A stretch of DNA of 64,000 bases from Acetobacterium sp965140355. Lineage in GTDB: Bacteria; Bacillota; Clostridia; Eubacteriales; Eubacteriaceae. This document shows positions 17,044 to 25,033 of this stretch, one piece after another; within the stretch, counting starts at the first letter, position 1; each line of letters begins with the position of its first letter. The translations under genes and the position numbers were made by a program. The DNA lies in the NCBI GenBank assembly GCA_965140355.1, contig OZ223192.1, positions 1 through 64,000 on the forward strand, read 5' to 3'. A model generated the notes under the pieces. That model did no database searches, was not told where the DNA came from, and saw only the letters and a program-made list of their open reading frames with translations.

Positions 17044-18234
17044 TTAGTCATCATTCAGGACGGGTTCCAGAGTGGTATCTTTAAAAAAAGTATTGGCATT
17101 AAAAAGATATAAGACATCGGTAATCTGGGCATCAGTAATCAGCGTATCGATACTGTCATAGTAATAACGCGGATCAACGATGGTAATTTCACTGTAATAG
17201 GGAGTCAAAAAAGGGATCAACGAATTGGCATAAGAATCTTTGATGACTAACAAATATTTGCCGTTATTGACCGGATTTTTTATTTTTACAAGGGGATGAT
17301 TACCATTTAGAAAAACAGCATATTTATCCTTACCCTTTAACATTTCGCTAGCATAGAGGGAAGGGGATTTTTTTTGCTCTTCAACATAATTGACAACGGA
17401 AAAGTCAGCTTCACTATTGGGAATATAAACATTTATCGTATCGTTGGTTAACATTAAATACCCGCTTTTAGATGCTAAGGCACCGGAAAAAGAGTGCGTA
17501 ACAGGATAAATAGTATAAGCTTCGGCGCCTGGTGGGGTGATTCCTAAAGATGCGGAGATCCCCTGAAAAGAGAGCCAGGCACCCAGGGTCGTCCAGTGGT
17601 GGTCCGTTTTATAGAATAATAATTGGTCTTTATTTTCGTTTAATATTGGTCGGGAATCAAGAAAACGGATATTTTCATTTAAACCGGCAACAAAGTTGTC
17701 AATATAAGTGTTTTGATCGAGTACCGGAGCATTAGCGGGTAGTTTTTCGGCATTGATGCTGATAGCGTTAGGGACTAACATAAAATAGTGCCGTAAATCG
17801 GGATGTTTTTCGGCAAAATTGTTGATGGCTGTTTTTGTTTGATCGATGGCATCGTCTGGTAACGGTTCAAAATTTTCAATGAGTGTTGAGTTTTTTCCTA
17901 AAAAAACACCGTTAGAAGTATTTTTCCCGATTAAACGATCGGTTGTGGTTTTCGTATAAATCCAAAAATCACGGCCAATTAACTGATCGGCTGAATATTT
18001 TTGCATTTTTTTCATGTATCGTCCATCGATGATACTGTCGATCGAAAAACGGGGAAATTGGGTTAAAATTCGGTTTTCATTTTCGGATAGTTTGGTGTCA
18101 GGGAGGAATAACGAAAGCAGTGAAAAAAAGACAATAATGCCTACAAAAAGCAAACCTAACAGATTAAGGTACTTTTTGTAAACTAACGAGTGATGATAAT
18201 GTTCATGTTCACGGTATTTTTTGGTTTTGCTCAT
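17044..18234 (-). CDS. DHHW family protein (AlgX/AlgJ-like)
   Basis: 396 residues with one N-terminal membrane segment (LLGLLFVGIIVFFSLLSLFL, about 29-48) and an exported SGNH-like domain. The family signature DHHWT is at about residue 211 (FYKTDHHWTTLGAW), and the C-terminal LLVIKDSYANSLIPFL carries the nucleophile-region serine. AlgJ/AlgX-type proteins work with MBOAT acyltransferases to O-acetylate exopolysaccharides. Here the MBOAT gene is directly upstream (nine bases apart), so the two should act together on the cell surface. AGGTG precedes the start. Confidence 0.8.
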   Translation of the reverse strand: MSKTKKYREHEHYHHSLVYKKYLNLLGLLFVGIIVFFSLLSLFLPDTKLSENENRILTQFPRFSIDSIIDGRYMKKMQKYSADQLIGRDFWIYTKTTTDRLIGKNTSNGVFLGKNSTLIENFEPLPDDAIDQTKTAINNFAEKHPDLRHYFMLVPNAISINAEKLPANAPVLDQNTYIDNFVAGLNENIRFLDSRPILNENKDQLLFYKTDHHWTTLGAWLSFQGISASLGITPPGAEAYTIYPVTHSFSGALASKSGYLMLTNDTINVYIPNSEADFSVVNYVEEQKKSPSLYASEMLKGKDKYAVFLNGNHPLVKIKNPVNNGKYLLVIKDSYANSLIPFLTPYYSEITIVDPRYYYDSIDTLITDAQITDVLYLFNANTFFKDTTLEPVLNDD

Positions 18235-18243
18235 TTAATTCAC

Positions 18244-19644
18244 CTAGAATCTAAAGTATAAAAAGGGGTTGTAGGTTTCGGTTATCAGGTAAGCGATCGA
18301 TAAAAATAACAGCAGACAATTTAAACCCAATCCAAACGGGATAACCCAGTTTTTTTCGCGATGGATTAATTTAGTAAATTGTTGATGAACAACTGGTGTC
18401 GCGAAGATCCCACAAATGATTAATAAAACAAAGCTAGTTGCTAAATAATAAAGTCCGGTTGCGTCGATTAAGGCAGCGCCAGCTGAAAAAAACATGATCT
18501 TGAGATACGATAAGGCAAAGTCTAAATTTGGACTGGCGAAAAAAACCCACCCGATCATAACTAGGATGAGGGTATAAAAATGCTGGAAAAATCGGGGTAT
18601 TTTAGTCAGCAATTCGCCTAAAAATACTTTTTCAGCAAAAAGAATAAGCCCATAAAAAATTCCCCAAATTACAAAATTCCAGCTGGCACCATGCCAAAGT
18701 CCGGTTAAAAACCAAACGATAAAGAGATTTAAAAATAATCGTGGAATCGCTACCCGATTTCCCCCAAGCGGAATATAAAGGTATTCGCGAAACCAGGTGC
18801 CAAGGGAAATATGCCAGCGACGCCAGAACTCAGAAATACTTCTGGAAATATAAGGATAATCGAAGTTTTCCAGGAATTCAAAACCAAACATTTTACCCAG
18901 ACCAATAGCCATATCAGAATAACCGCTAAAGTCAAAATAGATTTGAAAGGTAAAAGCAATAATACCTATCCAGGCGCTTAAAACTGATAATTGCCCGATT
19001 TCCATGGCTGAGATAAGGGTCCAGATATAACCGATATTATTAGCAAGCAGGACTTTTTTGGCTAGGCCCTGGATAAATCGTTCAACCCCTATTCCGAATT
19101 TTTCTTGACTGATGTTTCGGTCGGTGAGCTGATCATTGATGTCCTTATAACGAACGATCGGCCCGGCAATGAGTTGGGGAAACATGGTTACATACAGACC
19201 AAAAGAAACGATGTTTTTTTGAACCGATACTTTTTCTAAATAAATATCGATGATGTACGAAAGTATTTGAAAGGTATAAAAAGAAATACCGATCGGTAAA
19301 GTCAGTGGGGTGTAAGCGATTCCCAGATTGAAAAGCTGATTGAGATTGTCCAGAAAGAACCCCCAGTATTTAAAAAAGAACAGGATGCTTAGATTGACAA
19401 TGAGAGTGACGATAAAAATACGCTTACGCAATAAATGAGGCTGCTTTTCCATGAGAAGGCCCATTAAAAAGTTGAACCCAATGGTAAAAAGCATCAAAAA
19501 AACATAAACGGGTTCGCCCCAGGCATAAAAGAATAAACTAACCAGAAGTAAGATCAGATTTTTTAGCTGTTTGGGGACGATCATATACAGGCCAAAGGCC
19601 ACAGGGAGAAAACTGAATATAAATAAAATACTGCTAAAAACCAT
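18244..19644 (-). CDS. MBOAT family membrane O-acyltransferase (DltB/AlgI-like)
   Basis: 466-residue polytopic membrane protein with about ten hydrophobic segments. Marks of the family are FYAWGEPVYVFLML, LPIGISFYTFQILSYIIDIY, the region FDFSGYSDMAIGLGKMFGF, and WFLTGLWHGASWNFVIWG with the conserved catalytic histidine. It moves acyl groups across the membrane to a surface polymer. AAGGAG lies 5 bases before the start. It lies between a DUF4358 lipoprotein and the DHHW protein in a four-gene minus-strand operon. The polymer is unknown; no glycan synthesis genes are next to it. Confidence 0.85.
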   Translation of the reverse strand: MVFSSILFIFSFLPVAFGLYMIVPKQLKNLILLLVSLFFYAWGEPVYVFLMLFTIGFNFLMGLLMEKQPHLLRKRIFIVTLIVNLSILFFFKYWGFFLDNLNQLFNLGIAYTPLTLPIGISFYTFQILSYIIDIYLEKVSVQKNIVSFGLYVTMFPQLIAGPIVRYKDINDQLTDRNISQEKFGIGVERFIQGLAKKVLLANNIGYIWTLISAMEIGQLSVLSAWIGIIAFTFQIYFDFSGYSDMAIGLGKMFGFEFLENFDYPYISRSISEFWRRWHISLGTWFREYLYIPLGGNRVAIPRLFLNLFIVWFLTGLWHGASWNFVIWGIFYGLILFAEKVFLGELLTKIPRFFQHFYTLILVMIGWVFFASPNLDFALSYLKIMFFSAGAALIDATGLYYLATSFVLLIICGIFATPVVHQQFTKLIHREKNWVIPFGLGLNCLLLFLSIAYLITETYNPFLYFRF

Positions 19645-19660
19645 AGTCGCTCCTTGCTGA

Positions 19661-20125
19661 TTAGTTGTTCATGCCATTAACAAAGGTGCTTTTTAATCGT
19701 GGTGCTTCGGGAGAAACACAATAAAAAACGGTGTTATCAATTATTTTAAACTCATAGTCATCGAGTAGGGCAACCTGTTCGGGACCATATCCGGCAAAAC
19801 TTTCTTGTTGCATCGCAAGACGAGTGTCGATAGCGTCTTCAACGAGATCCAGTTGTTCGGTATTTTTGGTTTTAATCACAAGGAGTTCGGAAACATCCAT
19901 ATAATTTGCGGGGACATAAATCAGCACTTCTTCAAAGTCGTTAAGATTAAGACCATAATAACGTTTTAGCGCTTTACCATCACCTTTTACCATGCCATTG
20001 AGATTTTGAGATACGGCTAAAAGTTCGGGTTCCAGTTGAGATAGTGGCGGTGGTGTAGTTGAACCGCAGCCGCAACAGGGAAGGGCCAATAATAAAATAA
20101 ACAGAAAAGAATATATTTTTTTCAT
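19661..20125 (-). CDS. DUF4358-type lipoprotein
   Basis: 154 residues. MKKIYSFLFILLLALPCCGC is a lipoprotein signal with a cysteine lipobox around residues 17-20, so the mature protein is anchored on the outer face of the membrane. The rest (VLIYVPANYMDVSELLVIK, DAIDTRLAMQQESFAGYGPEQ) fits the small DUF4358 family that accompanies MBOAT/DHHW genes in Firmicutes. No catalytic motif is visible. It is probably an accessory or scaffold subunit of the acyl-transfer system. Confidence 0.7.
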   Translation of the reverse strand: MKKIYSFLFILLLALPCCGCGSTTPPPLSQLEPELLAVSQNLNGMVKGDGKALKRYYGLNLNDFEEVLIYVPANYMDVSELLVIKTKNTEQLDLVEDAIDTRLAMQQESFAGYGPEQVALLDDYEFKIIDNTVFYCVSPEAPRLKSTFVNGMNN

Positions 20126-20137
20126 GGGTGTCCAATT

Positions 20138-20896
20138 CTATAATAAATTTTTAAGATCGCTGTTATTAACAAGCGTGTCCAGCCAGAGCGGATAAAATTC
20201 GGGGAGGACATGAATACCATCTTGATTATGATATTCAGGGTTGCGTTTTAAAACATCATAGGTGTTGATATAAGTAACATGTTTACGTGCGGCCATTTCT
20301 TCAAGGGCCACATTATAGCTTTCAATCTGGTTGAAAGCGGGGTCATCCTGAAGGACTTCGTCAGTAACCGGGAAGATGCTGCAGATATAGATCCGCGCGT
20401 TTGGTAATTTTAATTGGACCAAATCAATGAGGTTTTCATAAGAACTGATGTATGAATCCAAGGTAGTGTAAGGATGACTGATATCGTTGAGACCTAATTC
20501 AAAAAAAACATGATGCGGTGCAAGATCAATCAGTTTTTGGATGTTGTTTACGCTGTTTTCAGTTGATTCCCCCATCACAGCAACCAATGAAGTGGCGCTT
20601 AAAAAACCGTAAAGACCTAAGCCTTCGGCAATGGAGTCACCAAAAATTACAGAAGAGCCAAACAGGGCCGAATAATCGTTAGCGTCGACAGCTTTTCGTT
20701 TCATATAATCAATTTTTTCTTCCAGCGTATAAAGATCCCGTGATTCTAAAGAAACTAGAACTTCAACACCGTCATCTAAAGCTGAATTTTTATGAGAATC
20801 GATTTGATATATTATAAAAAAGAGGACAATACTAAGGATAACAAGAATAAAAATAACGCGGTTTTTAGTTAAATATTGTTTTATTTTTTCTGCCAT
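20138..20896 (-). CDS. SGNH/GDSL-family hydrolase, membrane-anchored
   Basis: 252 residues. One N-terminal membrane helix (VIFILVILSIVLFFIIYQI) is followed by an SGNH fold: block I FGDSIAEGLGLYG with the nucleophile serine, block III LGLNDISH, and block V around DGIHVLPEFYPLW with the aspartate/histidine pair. It probably hydrolyses or transfers acyl esters on a surface polymer, in concert with the MBOAT and DHHW proteins downstream. ATG at 20896 has AAAGGTG six bases upstream; a GTG three codons earlier is less likely. The 120 bp before it show no clear promoter. Confidence 0.75.
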   Translation of the reverse strand: MAEKIKQYLTKNRVIFILVILSIVLFFIIYQIDSHKNSALDDGVEVLVSLESRDLYTLEEKIDYMKRKAVDANDYSALFGSSVIFGDSIAEGLGLYGFLSATSLVAVMGESTENSVNNIQKLIDLAPHHVFFELGLNDISHPYTTLDSYISSYENLIDLVQLKLPNARIYICSIFPVTDEVLQDDPAFNQIESYNVALEEMAARKHVTYINTYDVLKRNPEYHNQDGIHVLPEFYPLWLDTLVNNSDLKNLL

Positions 20897-21016
20897 GATA
20901 AGCACCTTTGTATATAATTTGCATGGTTAAACTTACCATAAAAGATAGTTGCAATTCAATGTCTGTTTTGTAACAAATTAATATTTTAGTTGTTACGAGT
21001 GTTAGCTTAGTGACGT

Positions 21017-21058
21017 AAAAAGAGCCTGAAAATAATAATAATTATTTTCAGGCTCTTA
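21017..21058 (-). terminator. Intrinsic terminator of glycerol module 2
   Basis: AAGAGCCTGAAAATAAT pairs perfectly with ATTATTTTCAGGCTCTT around a short loop; on the minus strand the stem is followed by TTTT. It ends the glpK-glpP-GlpA-like operon just after the DUF1667 gene. Confidence 0.9.
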
Positions 21059-21071
21059 AAAAACGATGAAA

Positions 21072-21434
21072 TTAGCATTTATCCATTGTTCGGGTAGCAA
21101 CGACATCGATACCGAGATTTAAAAGATTTTTGATCACTACGTCACCGGTTTTGATGGGCGCTTTTACGACAACTTGGTTGATAACTGCCATTGCGTCAAA
21201 AATCTGACCTTTGGGAATAGGTTCAGCCGTTTTAACAGGAAGTCGAGGGAGCATGGCATTTTCGATCACTACCGTCGTCGGGATCACCCGGGTTGGGTTA
21301 GTCATTTCATTAATAGCATATTTAGGACCCCGTTTACAGGAATTGCCAGTTACCTCATAGGTACCGTCAGCTTTTTCTTCAATAGTCATTTGACACCCAA
21401 TGGGGCAAACGATGCAGGTCATATCTTTTTTCAT
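21072..21434 (-). CDS. DUF1667 family protein, glycerol module 2
   Basis: 120 residues with the same cysteine layout as the copy at 7761: CIVCPIGC near the N terminus and GNSCKRGPKYA about 20 residues later, so a possible iron-sulfur site. It overlaps the oxidoreductase upstream by four bases (ATGA), implying coupled translation and a shared complex. It lacks the final extension of the module-1 copy. Confidence 0.8.
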   Translation of the reverse strand: MKKDMTCIVCPIGCQMTIEEKADGTYEVTGNSCKRGPKYAINEMTNPTRVIPTTVVIENAMLPRLPVKTAEPIPKGQIFDAMAVINQVVVKAPIKTGDVVIKNLLNLGIDVVATRTMDKC

Positions 21435-22699
21435 TTTTTTGCCTCCTCTACGACAAAGCGAATTTCTCCGGTAGGATAGTGTGCAAGGACATCTTTAGCG
21501 ATTTTAAAATTTACCATTTCTGCGGGCAATAATTTTTTTTCTTTTTTGGTGGCGATTAATTGGTCGCCAATATAAGCGTTGACAACTTTATCTTTAAACA
21601 CTTTTCGAACGCGCATATAAAAGGTGACGTTTTCTTCGACATTTTTTATCGCAACTTGTTGCGGAACTACATAACCAATGCCGTCACCATTAGTTGTTGT
21701 AAAGGTAGTTTCAGTATTCAGATTACCGTTAATATATTTGGCAGCGCCTTTACCAGCGAGCACAGCTTCTTCGCTGACAAAGTCGACGAGATCATGAACA
21801 TGAACAACATTACCACAGGCGAAAACACCAGGCATAGATGTTTGACGAAGTTCACCAACAATCGCACCGTTAGTGCGGTTATCCATAACAACACCAGCAT
21901 TGCGGGTAATTTCGTTTTCTGGAATTAAACCGACTGAAAGTAAAAGGGTATCGCAGGGGATAAACTCTTCGGTACCGGGAATCACTTTTAAACCTTCATC
22001 AACCTGGGCAACAGTAACACCTTCTAAACGATCTTTGCCATGAATAAACGTAATAGTATGGCTTAGTTTTAAAGGAATATCATAATCGTCCAGACACTGA
22101 ACGATGTTTCGAACCAACCCGTTCGAGTAGGGCATTAGTTCACAAACGGCCTGAACATGGGCGCCTTCGAGCGTCATGCGGCGAGCCATAATCAGTCCGA
22201 TATCGCCGGAACCGAGGATAACTACTTCTTTACCGGGCATATAACCTTCCATGTTGATAAAACGTTGCGCTGTACCGGCAGTAAAAACACCTGAAGGACG
22301 GTAGCCGGGAATACCAATGGCACCGGAAGTCCGTTCGCGACAGCCCATCGTCAAAATAACGGCTTTTGATTCGATAACCATGTAGCCATTTTCTTCATTG
22401 ATCAGGTGAATCGATTTAAGATCACCATTGTCATGCAAGTCGAGAACCATGGTATTTAACATATAGGGAATACCCAGATCTTTAACTTTTTGGATATAAC
22501 GTTCGGCGTATTCAGGACCAGTTAATTCTTCATTAAAGGTATGCAGACCAAATCCATTATGGATACATTGGTTAAGAATACCACCTAATTCACGGTCTCG
22601 CTCCAAAATCAGGACATTTTCAGCTCCATCATTTTTGGCTTCTACGGCAGCGGCTAAACCAGCAGGACCACCACCTAAAATAACAACATCATAAATCAT
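21431..22699 (-). CDS. NAD(P)/FAD-dependent oxidoreductase, glycerol module 2
   Basis: 422 residues, paralogous over its full length to the protein at 6467. FAD motif GGGPAGLAAAVEAKNDG near residue 10; GCRERTSGAIGIPGYRPSG; NAD(P) motif GSGDIGLIMARRM near 160; C-terminal FAD contact CGNVVHVHDLVDFVSEEAV. Predicted electron-transfer partner of the GlpA-like flavoprotein, two bases upstream. GGAGGAAGC precedes the ATG. It has no CxxC redox pair. Confidence 0.85.
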   Translation of the reverse strand: MIYDVVILGGGPAGLAAAVEAKNDGAENVLILERDRELGGILNQCIHNGFGLHTFNEELTGPEYAERYIQKVKDLGIPYMLNTMVLDLHDNGDLKSIHLINEENGYMVIESKAVILTMGCRERTSGAIGIPGYRPSGVFTAGTAQRFINMEGYMPGKEVVILGSGDIGLIMARRMTLEGAHVQAVCELMPYSNGLVRNIVQCLDDYDIPLKLSHTITFIHGKDRLEGVTVAQVDEGLKVIPGTEEFIPCDTLLLSVGLIPENEITRNAGVVMDNRTNGAIVGELRQTSMPGVFACGNVVHVHDLVDFVSEEAVLAGKGAAKYINGNLNTETTFTTTNGDGIGYVVPQQVAIKNVEENVTFYMRVRKVFKDKVVNAYIGDQLIATKKEKKLLPAEMVNFKIAKDVLAHYPTGEIRFVVEEAKK

Positions 22700-22701
22700 G
22701 A

Positions 22702-24171
22702 TTATGCTTCCTCCTTAACGGATTTCGTATGACCGGAAAGAATATAGGTCGAGTCTTGTTGGTCATACATAATTTCATCCAATGAACAGTTGAGTTCACG
22801 GGCTAGAATTTCAACGACTCGGGGCGAACAAAAACCACCTTGACAGCGACCCATTCCTGCCCGCGTTCGTTTTTTAACCGATTTAACCGTCCGGGCACCG
22901 GCACTACGATGAATGACATCGATAATTTCGCCTTCGGTAATAGTTTCGCAACGACAGATAACTTTACCGTATTTGGGATCTTTTTTAATAACTTCGGCTT
23001 TTTCAGCGTCGGTCATTTCATCAAAACGGAGATGCTTACGGACTTTGGGATTATAATTATCGTTTTCTTCAAGATCGGGAATCAGTGGTTTTACAATTTC
23101 CTCCACGACGTAGTGGGCGACGGCCGGAATTGAAGTGAGTCCTGGTGATTCATAACCAGCTACATTAATAAATCCTTTGACGGGGGATTCTTCGAGAATA
23201 AAGTCACCATCGGTGGTTGTAAAGGTATCTTTAATGGGGGTATTTCGCAAGCCGGCATACGATCGGATGATCTTATTAAAAGGCAACGATGGACAATTTT
23301 TAAGGGCATTTTTTTTGATATAATCTAAGCGTTCACTAGTGGTTGAAACATCGCCTTTATCAACCGGTTCAGCATCGGGACCGATTAAAAGGTTGCCATG
23401 AACAGTCGGAGCGACTAAGATACCTTTTCCTTTTTTTGATGGACAGGGAAAGATAACGTTGTTAACTAATGATCCGGCTTCCTTATCAAAAATGAAATAA
23501 TTACCTTTTCTGGCCAGTAATTGGAAATAAGGTTCGCCAACCATTTCATAGATATCATCGGCATAAACACCAGCGGCATTGATAACGAATTTAGCTTCAA
23601 TGTCGCCGACATTGGTAATAATTTTAAAGTGATCAGTTAGTTTTTTAATATCCGTAACGAGGTGATTTAATTTAAGGGTTACACCATTATCGACAGCATT
23701 TTCGGCCGCATGAACACAAAGTTCAAAAGGTGAAACAATACCGGCACTAGGGGCATAAAGAGCACCACAAATATCTTCATTCAAATTTGGTTCGATGGCA
23801 TGAACTTCTTCTTTAAAAAGAATTTTCATATCAGGAACACCATTGACCAGACCATTTTTATAAAGTTCGTGGATCGTCGCCATTTCGTATTCGTCATGGG
23901 CAACAACCAAAGAACCGCAACGTTTAAAGGGAACATCCAGATCATCACAGACCTTGTCATACATCAGATTCCCAGTGGTGTTGAACTTTCCTTTCAACTT
24001 ATAAGATGGGGCATCATAACCAGCGTGAACAATAGCAGAATTGGCCATTGTTATCTGGTTTCCAACATCGTTTTCACCATCCAGCAAAACAATATCCAGT
24101 TTGTAACGGGTTAATTCCCGAGCAATGTAGGAACCGGCAATACCAGCTCCAATAATGGCGATATCATACAT
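22702..24171 (-). CDS. FAD-dependent glycerol-3-phosphate dehydrogenase-like protein with BFD domain, module 2
   Basis: 489 residues. FAD-binding MYDIAIIGAGIAGSYIA at the N terminus, DAO-type middle (LLARKGNYFIFDKE, RSYAGLRNTPIKD, VAGYESPGLTSIPA), and a C-terminal BFD-like iron-sulfur domain with CRC and CQGGFC cysteines. The start at 24171 has AAGGAGG ten bases upstream; an in-frame start 13 codons earlier lies in the leader next to the terminator hairpin and is rejected. It sits directly behind glpP and a leader terminator, so its expression should depend on GlpP antitermination. It is diverged from the module-1 paralog, so the two may work under different conditions. Confidence 0.85.
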   Translation of the reverse strand: MYDIAIIGAGIAGSYIARELTRYKLDIVLLDGENDVGNQITMANSAIVHAGYDAPSYKLKGKFNTTGNLMYDKVCDDLDVPFKRCGSLVVAHDEYEMATIHELYKNGLVNGVPDMKILFKEEVHAIEPNLNEDICGALYAPSAGIVSPFELCVHAAENAVDNGVTLKLNHLVTDIKKLTDHFKIITNVGDIEAKFVINAAGVYADDIYEMVGEPYFQLLARKGNYFIFDKEAGSLVNNVIFPCPSKKGKGILVAPTVHGNLLIGPDAEPVDKGDVSTTSERLDYIKKNALKNCPSLPFNKIIRSYAGLRNTPIKDTFTTTDGDFILEESPVKGFINVAGYESPGLTSIPAVAHYVVEEIVKPLIPDLEENDNYNPKVRKHLRFDEMTDAEKAEVIKKDPKYGKVICRCETITEGEIIDVIHRSAGARTVKSVKKRTRAGMGRCQGGFCSPRVVEILARELNCSLDEIMYDQQDSTYILSGHTKSVKEEA

Positions 24172-24195
24172 AATTAATTCCTCCTTAAGGATTAC

Positions 24196-24263
24196 AAAAT
24201 AAAAAGCCATACAATTTTATTAAATGAAAGACTCATTTAAGAAAACAGTATGGCTCTCCGTTG
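24196..24263 (-). promoter_or_regulatory. Leader terminator and putative GlpP target before the GlpA-like gene
   Basis: On the minus strand AGCCATAC (24255-24248) pairs with GTATGGCT (24212-24205), with a long inner stem TTAAATGA/TCATTTAA, and is followed by TTTTTATTTT. It lies after glpP and before the ribosome site of the GlpA-like gene. Its 5' side contains GGAGAGCCATACT, nearly identical to GGAGGGCCGTACT in the glpK leader, which marks it as the likely site of GlpP-dependent antitermination. Confidence 0.7.
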
Positions 24264-24281
24264 CCTTGTATTTAGTTTAGT

Positions 24282-24893
24282 TTATTCTTGTAGTAATAAT
24301 TTTTGCTCATCTCGAATAAGCTGTATTTTATCCCACAAAGGTTTGTGAGAAGTACTGGCTGATATGGCGCCAGCAGCAAGACACGAACGAACTTCTTCTT
24401 CTGTCTCTATGAATCCTCCGGTAACAATTGGAATATTGACTTCTTTCTTAACTGCTGTTATCAGTTTTGGAACTAAGCCGGGTAGAATTTCAATGGCATC
24501 CGGTTTAATTTTTTTGGCCGAATTAATCGAAATATCCATTGCCGAAGAATCTAATAAAAATAAACGTTGAACGGTCATCAGACCTTCTTGTTTGGCTCGC
24601 GTGATAATATTATTTTTGGTCGTAATGATTCCCGTCGGATTAATCTCATCTTTTAGATATTTAATAAAATAATTATCCTGAGAGTAACCTTTAATAAGAT
24701 CTAAATGGGTAAAAACGTATTTATCAGCTTTAGTGCAAAGTTCAATCATTTTTTTAAGATTAAAAACGTTGCCGGTCAGCAAAAAGATAATTTGAGATTT
24801 AGATTGAATAGCATCATAAATATCCTTAGGATTACGGACAGCAACAATAATGGGGTTTTCCTGAAACATGAGAAGACATTTTCTCGTTGACAT
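24282..24893 (-). CDS. glpP: Glycerol-3-phosphate-responsive antiterminator GlpP
   Basis: 203-residue TIM-barrel-like RNA-binding regulator (GlpP family). In Bacillus it binds glycerol-3-phosphate and leader mRNA and prevents termination ahead of glp genes. Family marks are FLLTGNVFNLKKMIELC, VFTHLDLIKGYSQD, GIITTKNNIITRAKQEG, FLLDSSAM, DAIEILPGLVPKLI and PIVTGGFIETEEE. The start at 24893 (MSTRKCLLMF) has GGGAGG seven bases upstream; a reading frame 36 codons longer has no ribosome site. It lies between glpK and the GlpA-like gene, with a terminator on either side of it that shares a sequence element. Confidence 0.9.
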   Translation of the reverse strand: MSTRKCLLMFQENPIIVAVRNPKDIYDAIQSKSQIIFLLTGNVFNLKKMIELCTKADKYVFTHLDLIKGYSQDNYFIKYLKDEINPTGIITTKNNIITRAKQEGLMTVQRLFLLDSSAMDISINSAKKIKPDAIEILPGLVPKLITAVKKEVNIPIVTGGFIETEEEVRSCLAAGAISASTSHKPLWDKIQLIRDEQKLLLQE

Positions 24894-25033
24894 TAAGCGC
24901 CTCCCTATTTGGACCATATTTTTCAAACCCATTATAACACAATCGCAAAAATAGGAAAGAGAAAAATCAAGTTTGCCAGGGTGCCGTTGACACCCTGACA
25001 ATAAGAGTTAATAAGTCTTTTTAATTGCGTAGA

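Noticed and set aside
21174..21928. Long opposite-strand open frames over the glp genes
   Set aside because: They mirror the codon pattern of well-supported minus-strand genes and have no family resemblance or ribosome sites.
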